Assembly: GCA_035549015.1 (NCBI GenBank)
Contig: DASZRW010000029.1
Location: 57,917-121,916 of the forward strand
Reading direction: 5' to 3'
Source of the DNA: JAFDZV01 sp035549015
Lineage (GTDB): Bacteria; Bacteroidota; Ignavibacteria; OLB7
Length of the DNA: 64,000 nt
Positions 35,085 through 43,908 of this stretch are shown in pieces. A program made the position numbers and the translations under genes. The notes beneath the pieces are model-generated. The model was not told the DNA's origin and made no database searches. It saw nothing but the letters and a program-made list of their open reading frames with translations. The first letter of the stretch is position 1, and every line of letters starts with the position of its first letter.

Positions 35085-35231
35085 GATGCGCTGATCGCTT
35101 CGCGCCGCCGAACAGTTCGCCCCGAGGCACTCAGAGTTCCCGATGCCCAACGCTGCACGGCCGGCAGGCACTGAACGCGATCCGGTGTCCAGAGGAACTG
35201 TTCATACAGCATCCCTATTCCGTTGAGACCT

Positions 35232-36443
35232 ATGAAGATTGCACTCGCCTTTTCGGGCGGACTCGATACCTCGGTGATGGTGAAGTGGCTGCAGGAGCAC
35301 TACGACGCCGAGGTTGTGACTGTGACCGGTGATCTGGGACAGCAGAAGGAACTGATCGGCGTCGAGGAGAAGGCGAAGACGCTCGGCGTCGTAAGCGCAC
35401 ACATCCTTGATCTGCGCGACGAGTTCGTTCACGGCTACATCCTTCCGGCGCTGAAGGCCGGTGCCCTGTACGAGGGTTCCTATCCGATGGCCACCGCGCT
35501 CGGGCGCCCGCTGCTGGCGAAGGCGCTTGTGGATGTGGCGCGCCAGACCGGCTGCGATGCGGTTGCGCATGGCTGCACCGGGAAGGGGAATGACCAGGTT
35601 CGCTTCGAGGCATCCGTTGCCGCGCTTGCTCCGGAGCTGAAGGTGCTTGCGCCGGTGCGGAACTGGGAGTTCCGTTCGCGCGAGGAGGAGATCGCCTACT
35701 GCCAGACGCACGGCATCCCCGTTGCGGCCACCACGGCCAATCCCTATTCGATCGACGAGAATATCTGGGGCACGAGCATCGAGTGCGGCGTGCTGGAGGA
35801 TCCGATGGCGGAGCCGCCGGAGGATGCATACCAGCGCACGGTCTCCCCGAAGAACGCGCCCGATGAACCGTGCTACGTCACCATCGAGTTCGCCGCCGGC
35901 ATCCCGGTTGCGCTGAACGGTGTTGCGATGGATGCTCCGGAGCTGATCGCCGGCCTGAACACGATCGCCGGCGCCAACGGCGTGGGGCGCATCGATCTGG
36001 TGGAGAACCGCCTGGTTGGGATCAAGTCGCGCGAGATCTACGAGGCCCCGGCTGCGCTGGTGCTCCACAAGGCCCACCTGGAACTGGAGCGCCTCACGCT
36101 GGATCGCGAGACCTTCCACTACAAGGCGAAGATGGCGAACGACTATGCGGACCTCGTGTACAACGGTCTCTGGCATTCCCCGCTCCGCTCCGCGATGGAT
36201 GCGTTCGTCGACAGGACGCAGAGCGTCGTGAACGGGCTCGTGAAGCTGAAACTCTACAAGGGGAATATCGAGGTCTCCGGGCGCACGTCGCCGAACTCCC
36301 TCTACGATACCGGCCTTGCCACGTACACGGAGGAGGATGCGTTCGATCACAAGGCGAGTGAGGGCTTCATCGCCATCTACGCGCTTCCGCTGAAGACGTA
36401 TCATCGCGTCAACAGCGAGGCAGGGAGCGAGGTTCTAAAGTAA
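35232..36443 (+). CDS. argG: Argininosuccinate synthase
   Basis: 403 aa. Joins citrulline and aspartate using ATP. ALAFSGGLDTSVMVKWL is the PP-loop, GCTGKGNDQVRFE and YSIDENIWG are signatures. ATG 35232 is chosen over TTG 35223. A 147-bp spacer follows argR, so it may have its own promoter. Confidence 0.97.
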   Translation: MKIALAFSGGLDTSVMVKWLQEHYDAEVVTVTGDLGQQKELIGVEEKAKTLGVVSAHILDLRDEFVHGYILPALKAGALYEGSYPMATALGRPLLAKALVDVARQTGCDAVAHGCTGKGNDQVRFEASVAALAPELKVLAPVRNWEFRSREEEIAYCQTHGIPVAATTANPYSIDENIWGTSIECGVLEDPMAEPPEDAYQRTVSPKNAPDEPCYVTIEFAAGIPVALNGVAMDAPELIAGLNTIAGANGVGRIDLVENRLVGIKSREIYEAPAALVLHKAHLELERLTLDRETFHYKAKMANDYADLVYNGLWHSPLRSAMDAFVDRTQSVVNGLVKLKLYKGNIEVSGRTSPNSLYDTGLATYTEEDAFDHKASEGFIAIYALPLKTYHRVNSEAGSEVLK

Positions 36444-36545
36444 GGGCGGAGCTTCGCGCGATCACGTTGTGATGGCCGTGAGCCGATGGCGGGCCGCTCG
36501 CCGGGCCGCTCGGCCGCGGATGGGATCGCGATTCGGTTCGATCCC

Positions 36546-36563
36546 GAAGCGCGGAAGCGCTTC
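36546..36563 (+). other. Hairpin in the argG-argH spacer
   Basis: GAAGCGC/GCGCTTC stem (36546-36552 with 36557-36563) with a GGAA loop, 25 bp before the terminator at 36588. Together they could form an attenuator. Confidence 0.5.
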
Positions 36564-36587
36564 AGTATGGAGATTCGTAATCCACGC

Positions 36588-36619
36588 GATCCCGGCACGG
36601 TGCCGGGATCGTTGTTTTC
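36588..36619 (+). terminator. Rho-independent terminator between argG and argH
   Basis: GATCCCGGC / GCCGGGATC stem (extendable to 11 bp) with an ACGGT loop at 36588-36610, followed by GTTGTTTTC. This is the best intrinsic terminator of the arg region and separates argG from argH. Confidence 0.8.
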
Positions 36620-36701
36620 AACCATGCCGCAACGATGCCGCGATGCCCATGTGCATCGGCGATGCAGAGTATCGAACGCGGCGCGCAGACTGCAGAGCAT
36701 C

Positions 36702-38090
36702 ATGGCTTCGGAGAATCTTTGGGCCGGACGGTTTCGCGAGAGCCTTGCGGAGATAGCGCATCGCTTCTCGAGTTCGATCGCGCTGGATGGCCGCCTCTAC
36801 CGGGAGGATATCGCCGGCAGCATCGCGCACGTACGCATGCTTGGTGCAACCGGCGTGCTTGCCGTTGACGAGGCCGCGCGCATCGCGACGGCGCTGGAGG
36901 AGATTCGCGGTGAGATCGAGCGGGGCGAACTGCAGCTCGATGCGCGCCACGAGGACGTTCACATGGCGATCGAGGGGCGGCTGATCGAGAAGCTGGGTCC
37001 GGGCGGCGGCGCGCTTCATACCGCGCGCAGCCGGAACGACCAGGTTGCCCTGGACGAGCGGCTGTACCTCCGCTCCGCGCTGGACCGGCTTGCCGATGCC
37101 GTCACCGGGCTGCAGCGTGCGCTGGTGAAGTGTGCGGAGGAGCACGCCGGCACGTTGATGCCGGGCTACACGCACACGCAGCGCGCGCAGCCGGTGCTGC
37201 TGGCCCATCATCTGCTGGCCTATGCTTCCATGTTCGATCGCGATCGCGATCGGATGCTGGATTGCCGCCGGCGCGCCAACCGTTCGCCGCTCGGTGCGGC
37301 GGCGCTTGCCGGAACGTCGTTCGCGATCGACCGGATGATGGTGGCGGGAGATCTCGGGTTCGACGGCATCGTGGAGAACAGCATCGATGCCGTGAGCGAT
37401 CGCGACTACATCATCGAGGCCGTTGCCGCATGCTCCATCACGATGATGCACCTGAGCCGCATCGCGGAGGATCTCGTGCTCTGGTCCACGCCGGAGTTCG
37501 GCTTCGTGACCATCGGCGACGCCTTCACCACCGGCAGCAGCATCATGCCCCAGAAGAAGAATCCGGACATGGCGGAGCTGGTGCGCGGCAGAACGGGGCG
37601 GGTGTACGGCTCGCTGATCTCCCTCCTCACGATGATGAAGGGGCTGCCGCTGGCATACAACCGCGACATGCAGGAGGACAAGGGGCCGATGTTCGAGGCG
37701 ATCGACACCACGTACGACGCCCTGGCGATCATGGCGCCGATGCTTGCGAGCAGCACCTTCCATGGCGCCAGGATGGCGAGCCAGGCGGATGCCGGCTTCT
37801 CGCTTGCAACGGAGGTGGCGGACTATCTGGTACGGAAGGGCATCCCGTTCCGCGAGGCGCATCACATCACCGGCCGCGTGGTTGCGCACTGTGTGGAGGT
37901 GAGCTGCGCGCTGCACGATCTCGATCCCGCGGCGTTCCGTACCTTCTCACCGCTCTTCGACGACGACATCGCGGAGTATCTGCGGCCGGCCACCAGCATC
38001 GCGCTGAAGGGATCGGCCGGAAGCACGGCGCCGGCGGAGGTGGAGCGGCAGCTCGCACACTGGCGCGGCGTGCTGGGCGCCCGCCCGTAA
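36702..38090 (+). CDS. argH: Argininosuccinate lyase
   Basis: 462 aa. Splits argininosuccinate to arginine and fumarate. HTARSRNDQVALDERLYLR (key HTARSRND), MPGYTHTQRAQPV and the GSSIMPQKKNPD fumarase/aspartase signature are present. ATG 36702 (MASENLWAGRF) matches the normal N-terminus; an in-frame extension to 36486 passes through the terminator and is not credible. Confidence 0.97.
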   Translation: MASENLWAGRFRESLAEIAHRFSSSIALDGRLYREDIAGSIAHVRMLGATGVLAVDEAARIATALEEIRGEIERGELQLDARHEDVHMAIEGRLIEKLGPGGGALHTARSRNDQVALDERLYLRSALDRLADAVTGLQRALVKCAEEHAGTLMPGYTHTQRAQPVLLAHHLLAYASMFDRDRDRMLDCRRRANRSPLGAAALAGTSFAIDRMMVAGDLGFDGIVENSIDAVSDRDYIIEAVAACSITMMHLSRIAEDLVLWSTPEFGFVTIGDAFTTGSSIMPQKKNPDMAELVRGRTGRVYGSLISLLTMMKGLPLAYNRDMQEDKGPMFEAIDTTYDALAIMAPMLASSTFHGARMASQADAGFSLATEVADYLVRKGIPFREAHHITGRVVAHCVEVSCALHDLDPAAFRTFSPLFDDDIAEYLRPATSIALKGSAGSTAPAEVERQLAHWRGVLGARP

Positions 38091-38123
38091 CGGGCCATCA
38101 TATCATCCTGTTCGCACTACATC

Positions 38124-38396
38124 GTGGCAACCATACACATCCGGAAGGAACACGCACGCGGCCGTGAGGCGGCACGCGCAGCCGTGGAGGATATCGCCGC
38201 CAATCTCGGCAGGAGCCTGGGGATTGCGTCGCAATGGGAAGGGGACACGCTCCGGTTCCATCACACCGATGCAACCGGCACCATCGTTGTCGATGAGACA
38301 TCGGTAACCGTCGATGCACAGCTCGGCGCCATGCTCTCGCTCTTCAAGGGCTCCGTGCAGTCGCAGATCATGGGCTATCTGAACGAGAAGCTGTAG
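38124..38396 (+). CDS. Polyhydroxyalkanoic acid system family protein
   Basis: 90 aa from GTG 38124. The layout IHIRKEHARGREAA, a strand with LRFHHTDATGTIVV and LGAMLSLFKGSVQSQI matches the small PHA-system (PF09650-like) family, often linked to granule or lipid handling but of unproven role. It follows argH by 33 bp. Confidence 0.7.
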   Translation: MATIHIRKEHARGREAARAAVEDIAANLGRSLGIASQWEGDTLRFHHTDATGTIVVDETSVTVDAQLGAMLSLFKGSVQSQIMGYLNEKL

Positions 38397-38478
38397 CAGG
38401 GATGGCCTGCAACGGCGAACATCGCCCGCTTCCCTCCCCGTCGGCCGCCCCCTCGTTGGAAGCGGAGGAGAAGAATTG

Positions 38479-41400
38479 CTACCACCGCTTCACGTAGCTG
38501 ATCACCGGCGCAATCTTCAATGACGGGGCGTCGCCGTCGCCGGTGGTGATGCCGAGATATCCCAGGCCGGCATCGACCGCCCATGTCTCGCCGAAGTAGC
38601 GGGCGGTGACCGCCACCGGAACAAATCCGAGCGTCTGCATGCCGAGCACTTCGGCCGCAACCTTCCAGCGATTCGCGAAGCGATAGTCGCCGCCAAGGGA
38701 GACGATGGCCGCGTTCTTCGTGAACGTGCCGGCGTCGATCGTGGTATGCTGCTTGAACGCATAGCCGGCGGTTACCGAGATGCGGCTGTCGTCATCGCCA
38801 TAGCTGGCGGCAACGTACGGTGCGTGCACCACGATGCTGGACTCCAGCGAGTCGTGCGTCTCCTCACGATCGTAGATGCTGCGGGCGAACTGATATCCCG
38901 CCGCGACGTTCAGCCTCTCATGCTCCAGAATGCCGACCTTCAGGCCGAGGGAGTACGCGCCGTACATCGTGCCGTGCACGCCTCCCCAGTCATCCGGGAA
39001 GGGGATGCCGCCGCCGGCGATGATCATCACGCGCGGCACCGGAACCCATCCGGCCGTCACGCCCGCAACATCGTAGACTCCCAGCACGATCGTTCCCTTC
39101 TTCGGCAGAATGGCATTCGGCACGGCAATGGTGCGGAAGGTCGTCGGGTCCGTGTAGGCGATCGAGGGCTCCGCCTCGCCGCCGCGGCCGTAGAGATCGG
39201 CCTCCGCATCGCCCCCTACGCCGCTGTGCCGGAACGTGATGCGCGTCGAGGTGCGTCCGGCATGCTTCGGCGAGAACCGGAAGGTCATGGCATGCGATGC
39301 GTTCGGCGCCAGCGTGAACGCGCCGCCGCCGCTCACGATCGCGAACTGCGATGTGTCCGGGCCGGTGATCGAAACGCCTGCAATCTCCACGGGGCTGCTG
39401 CCGGTGTTCCGCAGCATGGCCGTTACGACGGTGTCGCGGTTCGAGCCGACCTCCACGTCGCCGAAGTTGATCTGCGATGCATCCATCCGCAACTCGGAGC
39501 GGGCACCCTCGCCGCGCAGATTCTGCCGCAGCGTGCGGCCGCCGGCTTCGATCTCCGCCGTTGCCGTGCGCGTTCCGGTGCTCGCCGGTGTGAAGCGGAA
39601 CTCCACATTGCGTGCGCTTTCGGGAGGAACATCGAAGGGAGGAATCCCGGAGACGAGCGAGAAATCGCGTGCGTTTGCTCCGCCGATCGCAATGCGGTCC
39701 ACGCGCAGCGGCGCCGTTCCGCTGTTGCGAATGAAGCCGGCGACAACGGAGTCGTTCTGCGTACGCACGGCGCGCCTGCCGAAGTCCACATCCACGCTCG
39801 CCGGGTGCGAGTCCGCGATCGCCCAGAGCGAATCGCTCCGGTCATCCTGCAGCGTCGCGGGGTCCACACGCCAGAGCCGCGAGGTCCTGTTGTCGCTTGC
39901 GGCGACTCGCGATCCATCCGGCGAGAAGGCGACGTAGGACATCTGCGCGTCCCACGGGAAGGAATGGGTTTTCCGGTGCGAGTCGATATCCCACACGTCG
40001 ACGGACGCCTCGCGCACGGCGATCTGAGAGCCGTCCGGGCTGAACACTGCGTAGCCGACCGATGAGCGGGCGTCGTTCTCGTGTTCCTCCAGCCGCATGA
40101 TCTCCTTGCCGGTTGCCAGATCGTAGAGTCGCGGCGCGATATCGACGCCGGCCCATACCAGGAGAGTGGTGGCGTCCGGGCTGAAGATGGCGCGAAGGTC
40201 CGTGCCGCCGTGCCGCTCCTTTACCGGGAACGATGCAAGCTGCTCGCCGCTCGCGGCGGACCAGACGCGCACGACGTTGTCGTAACCGGCCGTTGCAACG
40301 CGTCCGTCGTTGCCGAAGGCCACGGACGTCACCCCATCGTGATGTTCGTTGAAGCGGCGCAGTTCGCGGCCGGTGGCTGCGTCCCAGATGCGGGCCGTGC
40401 TGTCGCGGCTGCCGGTAAGAACGTAGCGCCCGTCCGGGCTGAACGTTGCCGCGTCCACCCAGTCCGTATGCCCGAGCAGCTTCACGGCCGTTCCGGTGGA
40501 GACGTCGAACACCATTGGGTTGCGATCCGAGCGGGCGAGCACATGCCGCCCATCCGATGAGAAGACGGGATCGGATGTGACATCCCCATCCATCCGCGCT
40601 CCCTCCACATCCGGCTTCTGGAACAGCTTGCCGTTGAGCCTGCGCACCAGGCGACCGCTTGCCGCGTCCCAGATGCCGATGTCGTTCCCATCCGCGGCGG
40701 TCACTATCCGTTTGTTGTCCGGGCTCATCTCCGCGTAGTAGACACGTTTCGGGCGGCCGCCGTTCGCTCCGGTGGAGACCGTGAGCGTCTGCAGCAGCGT
40801 TCCCCTGCGCGCATCCCACACGCGTGCGGTGCCGTCCCAGCTTGCGGTGATGGCGCGCGAGCCGTCGCTGGAGAAGTTGGTGGACATCACATAGTCATCG
40901 TGAGCGGCAAGGCTGATGGCGTCGTCCTTCTTCTTCTCAACGCTGTGGTCAACCAGTGCTACGCGGGCGCGGCATCGTTCGCTGGGCGTTGCCGGCACGC
41001 GCCATCGGAAGGTGCCGCCCGTTGCGCGATCGGTGATGGTGTGCCAGGATGCGCCGTCGTTCGTGCTGTAGTCCAGACGCACGGTGTCGCTGGGGAGCAC
41101 GCCCTCCCAGGTAACGGAGGTCTGCTCGCCGGCGTTGAATCGCTCGCCGCCGTTCGGTGCAAGCAGATGAATCGTCGGCGCGGCCGCCGCGCCCGATCCG
41201 GCGGAGGCGGCGATGGAGTTGCCGCTGCATGCGTCGCCGCGGACCGCCCATCGCGCGAAGGCATAGGTGGTATCCGCCGCGGTGTAGCGCACGGTGAGCG
41301 TACGGTGTTCGCCGGCTGCGAGCGTGAACGGCGTGGATGTTCCGCTCAGGGCAAACGCGCCGGCGCGTCCCACCGGATCGATTCCCTGTACCGTGATCGC

Positions 41401-42417
41401 GCGGTTGCGTGCGGTGAGCGTGATCCGCATCTCCTTCGATGTCCCCGGCGCTACCACGCCGAAGCGGAGCGCCGGAGGATCGAGTTCGATCGCCGGCACG
41501 GATGTCTTCGGAGCCGTGTAGGCAACCGTGGTGGTAAGGCCCTGCGCGGGGAGCGCGATCGTGACGTTCCGCCCGGTTGTGCACGAGAGTTCGCTCTGCC
41601 ACACCAGCTCGCATGGCTCGCCGCCGAGAGCGCGGAAGAGTATCGCCTGATAGATCGCACGCGCTTCGGCGATCGTGGTGACATTCTCGTAGTATTCGCC
41701 GCCGGTCTTCCGTGCGATCCGCTTCAGTTCCTCCGGCGCAGGCATGCCGAGCGTTACGCAGAAGATCGCCACATTCGCCCTGCGTGCGGAGTCGATGATC
41801 GCAGACTCGTTGCCGTCGCCCCGGCCGTCGGTCAGGAACACCACGATATGTTTCTGCTTCCCCTCGGCAACGATTGGAATGCCGCCGGCCGGCGGTATCA
41901 TGAGCGCCGCGTTGTAGTTGGTTCCTCCCTTCGGCGCCAGCGCGGCGATCGCTCCTACCAGCTTCGCGCGGTCGGAGGTGAAGTCGCTGACGATCATGCT
42001 CCGGTCATCGAAGGAGGCGATGGCGCATTCCGACTCGCCCTCCGGCAGCCCCTGCACCCACGCGCCCGCTGCGGTGCGTGCAAGCTCGATGTTCGGCGTT
42101 CCCCCCGATGTGCCGGACGATGCCATCGAGCCGGAGACATCGATTACCAGCACGCTGGATATTGCATGCGGCGGCGGAGCCGGCGTGCACGAGAGCGAGG
42201 TGAGCGAGCGCCGCACGCCGTTCTCGGTGACCACCACATCTCCCGTCCCGAGGCCGGTGAACGGCCGTCCGTTTGCATCCAGGATGTAGACGTGCGCTCG
42301 TATCTCGGGGAAGGCGGAGGAGTCGATGGAGGAAACGGTAAGCCGCTGCGCCTGCGCCTGCGCGGCTGCGGCCATGATGAGAAACGGAGCAAGGAGTGGG
42401 CGGGGGAATCGGATCAT
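38479..42417 (-). CDS. Large exported VWA / WD40 / ASH-domain protein with a beta-rich C-terminus
   Basis: 1312 aa from ATG 42417. Signal peptide to about residue 24 (AQAQAQ); von Willebrand A domain at about 85-265 with MIDAS VIDVSGSMASS and FLTDGRGDG; an ASH/choice-of-anchor-type domain near 310-385; a PNGGERFNAG...TSVTWEG domain near 420-490; WD40-type blades from about 505 to 850 (TASWDGTARVWDARRG, TGSRDSTARIWDAATG); two further ASH domains (VDFGRR, INFGDVEVGS); and a C-terminal beta-rich segment resembling a small outer-membrane barrel. It is probably a surface protein for ligand binding. The combination of parts is unusual. Confidence 0.85.
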   Translation of the reverse strand: MIRFPRPLLAPFLIMAAAAQAQAQRLTVSSIDSSAFPEIRAHVYILDANGRPFTGLGTGDVVVTENGVRRSLTSLSCTPAPPPHAISSVLVIDVSGSMASSGTSGGTPNIELARTAAGAWVQGLPEGESECAIASFDDRSMIVSDFTSDRAKLVGAIAALAPKGGTNYNAALMIPPAGGIPIVAEGKQKHIVVFLTDGRGDGNESAIIDSARRANVAIFCVTLGMPAPEELKRIARKTGGEYYENVTTIAEARAIYQAILFRALGGEPCELVWQSELSCTTGRNVTIALPAQGLTTTVAYTAPKTSVPAIELDPPALRFGVVAPGTSKEMRITLTARNRAITVQGIDPVGRAGAFALSGTSTPFTLAAGEHRTLTVRYTAADTTYAFARWAVRGDACSGNSIAASAGSGAAAAPTIHLLAPNGGERFNAGEQTSVTWEGVLPSDTVRLDYSTNDGASWHTITDRATGGTFRWRVPATPSERCRARVALVDHSVEKKKDDAISLAAHDDYVMSTNFSSDGSRAITASWDGTARVWDARRGTLLQTLTVSTGANGGRPKRVYYAEMSPDNKRIVTAADGNDIGIWDAASGRLVRRLNGKLFQKPDVEGARMDGDVTSDPVFSSDGRHVLARSDRNPMVFDVSTGTAVKLLGHTDWVDAATFSPDGRYVLTGSRDSTARIWDAATGRELRRFNEHHDGVTSVAFGNDGRVATAGYDNVVRVWSAASGEQLASFPVKERHGGTDLRAIFSPDATTLLVWAGVDIAPRLYDLATGKEIMRLEEHENDARSSVGYAVFSPDGSQIAVREASVDVWDIDSHRKTHSFPWDAQMSYVAFSPDGSRVAASDNRTSRLWRVDPATLQDDRSDSLWAIADSHPASVDVDFGRRAVRTQNDSVVAGFIRNSGTAPLRVDRIAIGGANARDFSLVSGIPPFDVPPESARNVEFRFTPASTGTRTATAEIEAGGRTLRQNLRGEGARSELRMDASQINFGDVEVGSNRDTVVTAMLRNTGSSPVEIAGVSITGPDTSQFAIVSGGGAFTLAPNASHAMTFRFSPKHAGRTSTRITFRHSGVGGDAEADLYGRGGEAEPSIAYTDPTTFRTIAVPNAILPKKGTIVLGVYDVAGVTAGWVPVPRVMIIAGGGIPFPDDWGGVHGTMYGAYSLGLKVGILEHERLNVAAGYQFARSIYDREETHDSLESSIVVHAPYVAASYGDDDSRISVTAGYAFKQHTTIDAGTFTKNAAIVSLGGDYRFANRWKVAAEVLGMQTLGFVPVAVTARYFGETWAVDAGLGYLGITTGDGDAPSLKIAPVISYVKRW

Positions 42418-42624
42418 GATGCCTGCAATCGTGAGAACGAGAGGAAGCTGGGGTGAGCGTTGCCGGTGAAGCCGGTAGCGCGATGTTGTTCGCAAAGATG
42501 CTGAGGATGGCGCCAAGGGCCAAAGCGAACATTCCCCTGCGCCGACATTGTGTTACTGTCCCCCCCTGGGTAGTTTCGCTCTTTCTGCCCGTCGGCCCGC
42601 ATGCGCTCACGTCCGCATGCCCCC

Positions 42625-42662
42625 GCACGCTGCGGAGCCAGCCGGGTGGCTCCGCAGCGTGC
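42625..42662. other. 16-bp-stem inverted repeat
   Basis: GCACGCTGCGGAGCCA (42625-42640) pairs perfectly with 42647-42662 around GCCGGG. It lies between the divergent VWA and HEAT-repeat genes, in the 5' leader of the latter; no T-run. Possibly a regulatory hairpin. Confidence 0.7.
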
Positions 42663-42711
42663 ATGGCGTACCGGCGCGTGCGATACGATTACGACATCAA
42701 CGGAGACTTCG

Positions 42712-43251
42712 ATGCGCGAGAAGCTGCGGCGTAAGCTTTCCGGCGGCGACCGGCGTTCCACAGGTCGTGCAGACGAGGTTGTTCGCGACGTCCTTGCACG
42801 GCCGGAACTCTTCGCCGATCTGATCGAGGGGCTGGACGATGCTGACCCGTTGGTGCGCATGCGATGCGCCGATGCGGCGGAGAAGGTCACGCGCGAACAT
42901 CCGGAATACCTTCTCCCGCACAGACGCCGCTGCCTGCAGTTGCTCGGGCAGAGCATGGAGCAGGAGGGGCGCTGGCATCTCGCGCAGATGGTTCCACGCC
43001 TGCGGCTTACCCGCGCCGAGTGTGTCACGGTCGTCGAAGCATTGTTCCGCTGTCTCGCGGACCGGAGCAGTATCGTCCGCACACTGAGCATGCAGGCGCT
43101 GGCCGATCTTTCCGCGAACGATTCCGAACTGCGCGCACGCGTCCTCCCTCTGATGGAGCATCTCACGGTTACCGGCACGCCGGCCATGCGTGCCCGCGGG
43201 CGCAGGCTGCTGAAGCAGTTGCGGGAGCTCGACGTTCGGACCGGACGATGA
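42712..43251 (+). CDS. HEAT-repeat-like protein
   Basis: 179 aa, all helical. Three or more helical pairs of the HEAT type are visible: LIEGLDDADPLVRMRCADAAEKV, VEALFRCLADRSSIVRTLSMQALADL and the following segment ELRARVLPLMEHL. Such proteins are scaffolds for protein contacts. ATG 42712 is chosen because residues upstream of it look non-coding. Function unknown. Confidence 0.7.
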   Translation: MREKLRRKLSGGDRRSTGRADEVVRDVLARPELFADLIEGLDDADPLVRMRCADAAEKVTREHPEYLLPHRRRCLQLLGQSMEQEGRWHLAQMVPRLRLTRAECVTVVEALFRCLADRSSIVRTLSMQALADLSANDSELRARVLPLMEHLTVTGTPAMRARGRRLLKQLRELDVRTGR

Positions 43252-43338
43252 CGGAATGAGGGGTGCCCGCAGATGATATCCGCAGTTGCCTGCCGGTGCT
43301 TTCTGCATCGGGCTCTCTTCGATTCACGAAGGATCAGC

Positions 43339-43887
43339 ATGGCCTCGGCATTCACACATGGTTTCGTCGGCCTTGCGCTCGGCCGCCTTTCAACCGCGGA
43401 ACCGCAGCCGCGCCGCTTCTGGGTGCTCGCCGCGCTCTGCGCCATCCTGCCGGACATCGATGCGATGGGCTACATGATGGGCGTGGACTACGCCAGCATG
43501 TGGGGACATCGCGGCATCGTCCATTCTCTTCTCTTCGCTCTTCTTGCCGGCGTTGCCGTTGCGTTGCTGGCGTTCCCTTCGGTTTCCCGGTGGTCGCGTG
43601 AATGGTGGAGGCTGGTGCTCTTCTTCTTCGTTGCGACCGCATCGCACGGCCTGCTCGACGCGCTCACCACGGGCGGGCTTGGTGTCGCTTTCTTCGCACC
43701 CTTCAGCGGGACGCGCTACTTCCTTCCATGGCGCGTGATCCGCGTCTCGCCGATCGGTGTGGGCTCCTTCTTCAGCGCGCGTGGTGTTGCGGTGATTGCA
43801 AGTGAGGCTCTCTGGGTCTGGCTTCCCACGCTGGTGCTTCTGGCGATCGCCTGGCTGGTTCGCCGCCGGCGCAGCTTGCCGTGCTGA
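43339..43887 (+). CDS. YdjM-like (DUF457) metal-dependent membrane hydrolase
   Basis: 182 aa. AFTHGFVGLALG, LPDIDAMGY, HRGIVHSLLFALL and SHGLLDALTTGGLGVAFFAPFSG (key SHGLLDA, TTGG) match the YdjM/DUF457 inner-membrane family with histidine and aspartate metal ligands. Four or five hydrophobic segments. Biochemical role unproven. ATG 43339 gives the usual N-terminus. Confidence 0.85.
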   Translation: MASAFTHGFVGLALGRLSTAEPQPRRFWVLAALCAILPDIDAMGYMMGVDYASMWGHRGIVHSLLFALLAGVAVALLAFPSVSRWSREWWRLVLFFFVATASHGLLDALTTGGLGVAFFAPFSGTRYFLPWRVIRVSPIGVGSFFSARGVAVIASEALWVWLPTLVLLAIAWLVRRRRSLPC

Positions 43888-43908
43888 TGCTGCATTTCCT
43901 GTTGCCGG

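Noticed and set aside
35202..36404. 400-codon frame antisense to argG
   Set aside because: Antisense shadow of a clear argininosuccinate synthase.
39000..42456. Long plus-strand frames opposite the VWA/WD40 gene
   Set aside because: No domain content; the minus strand shows VWA and WD40 repeats throughout.
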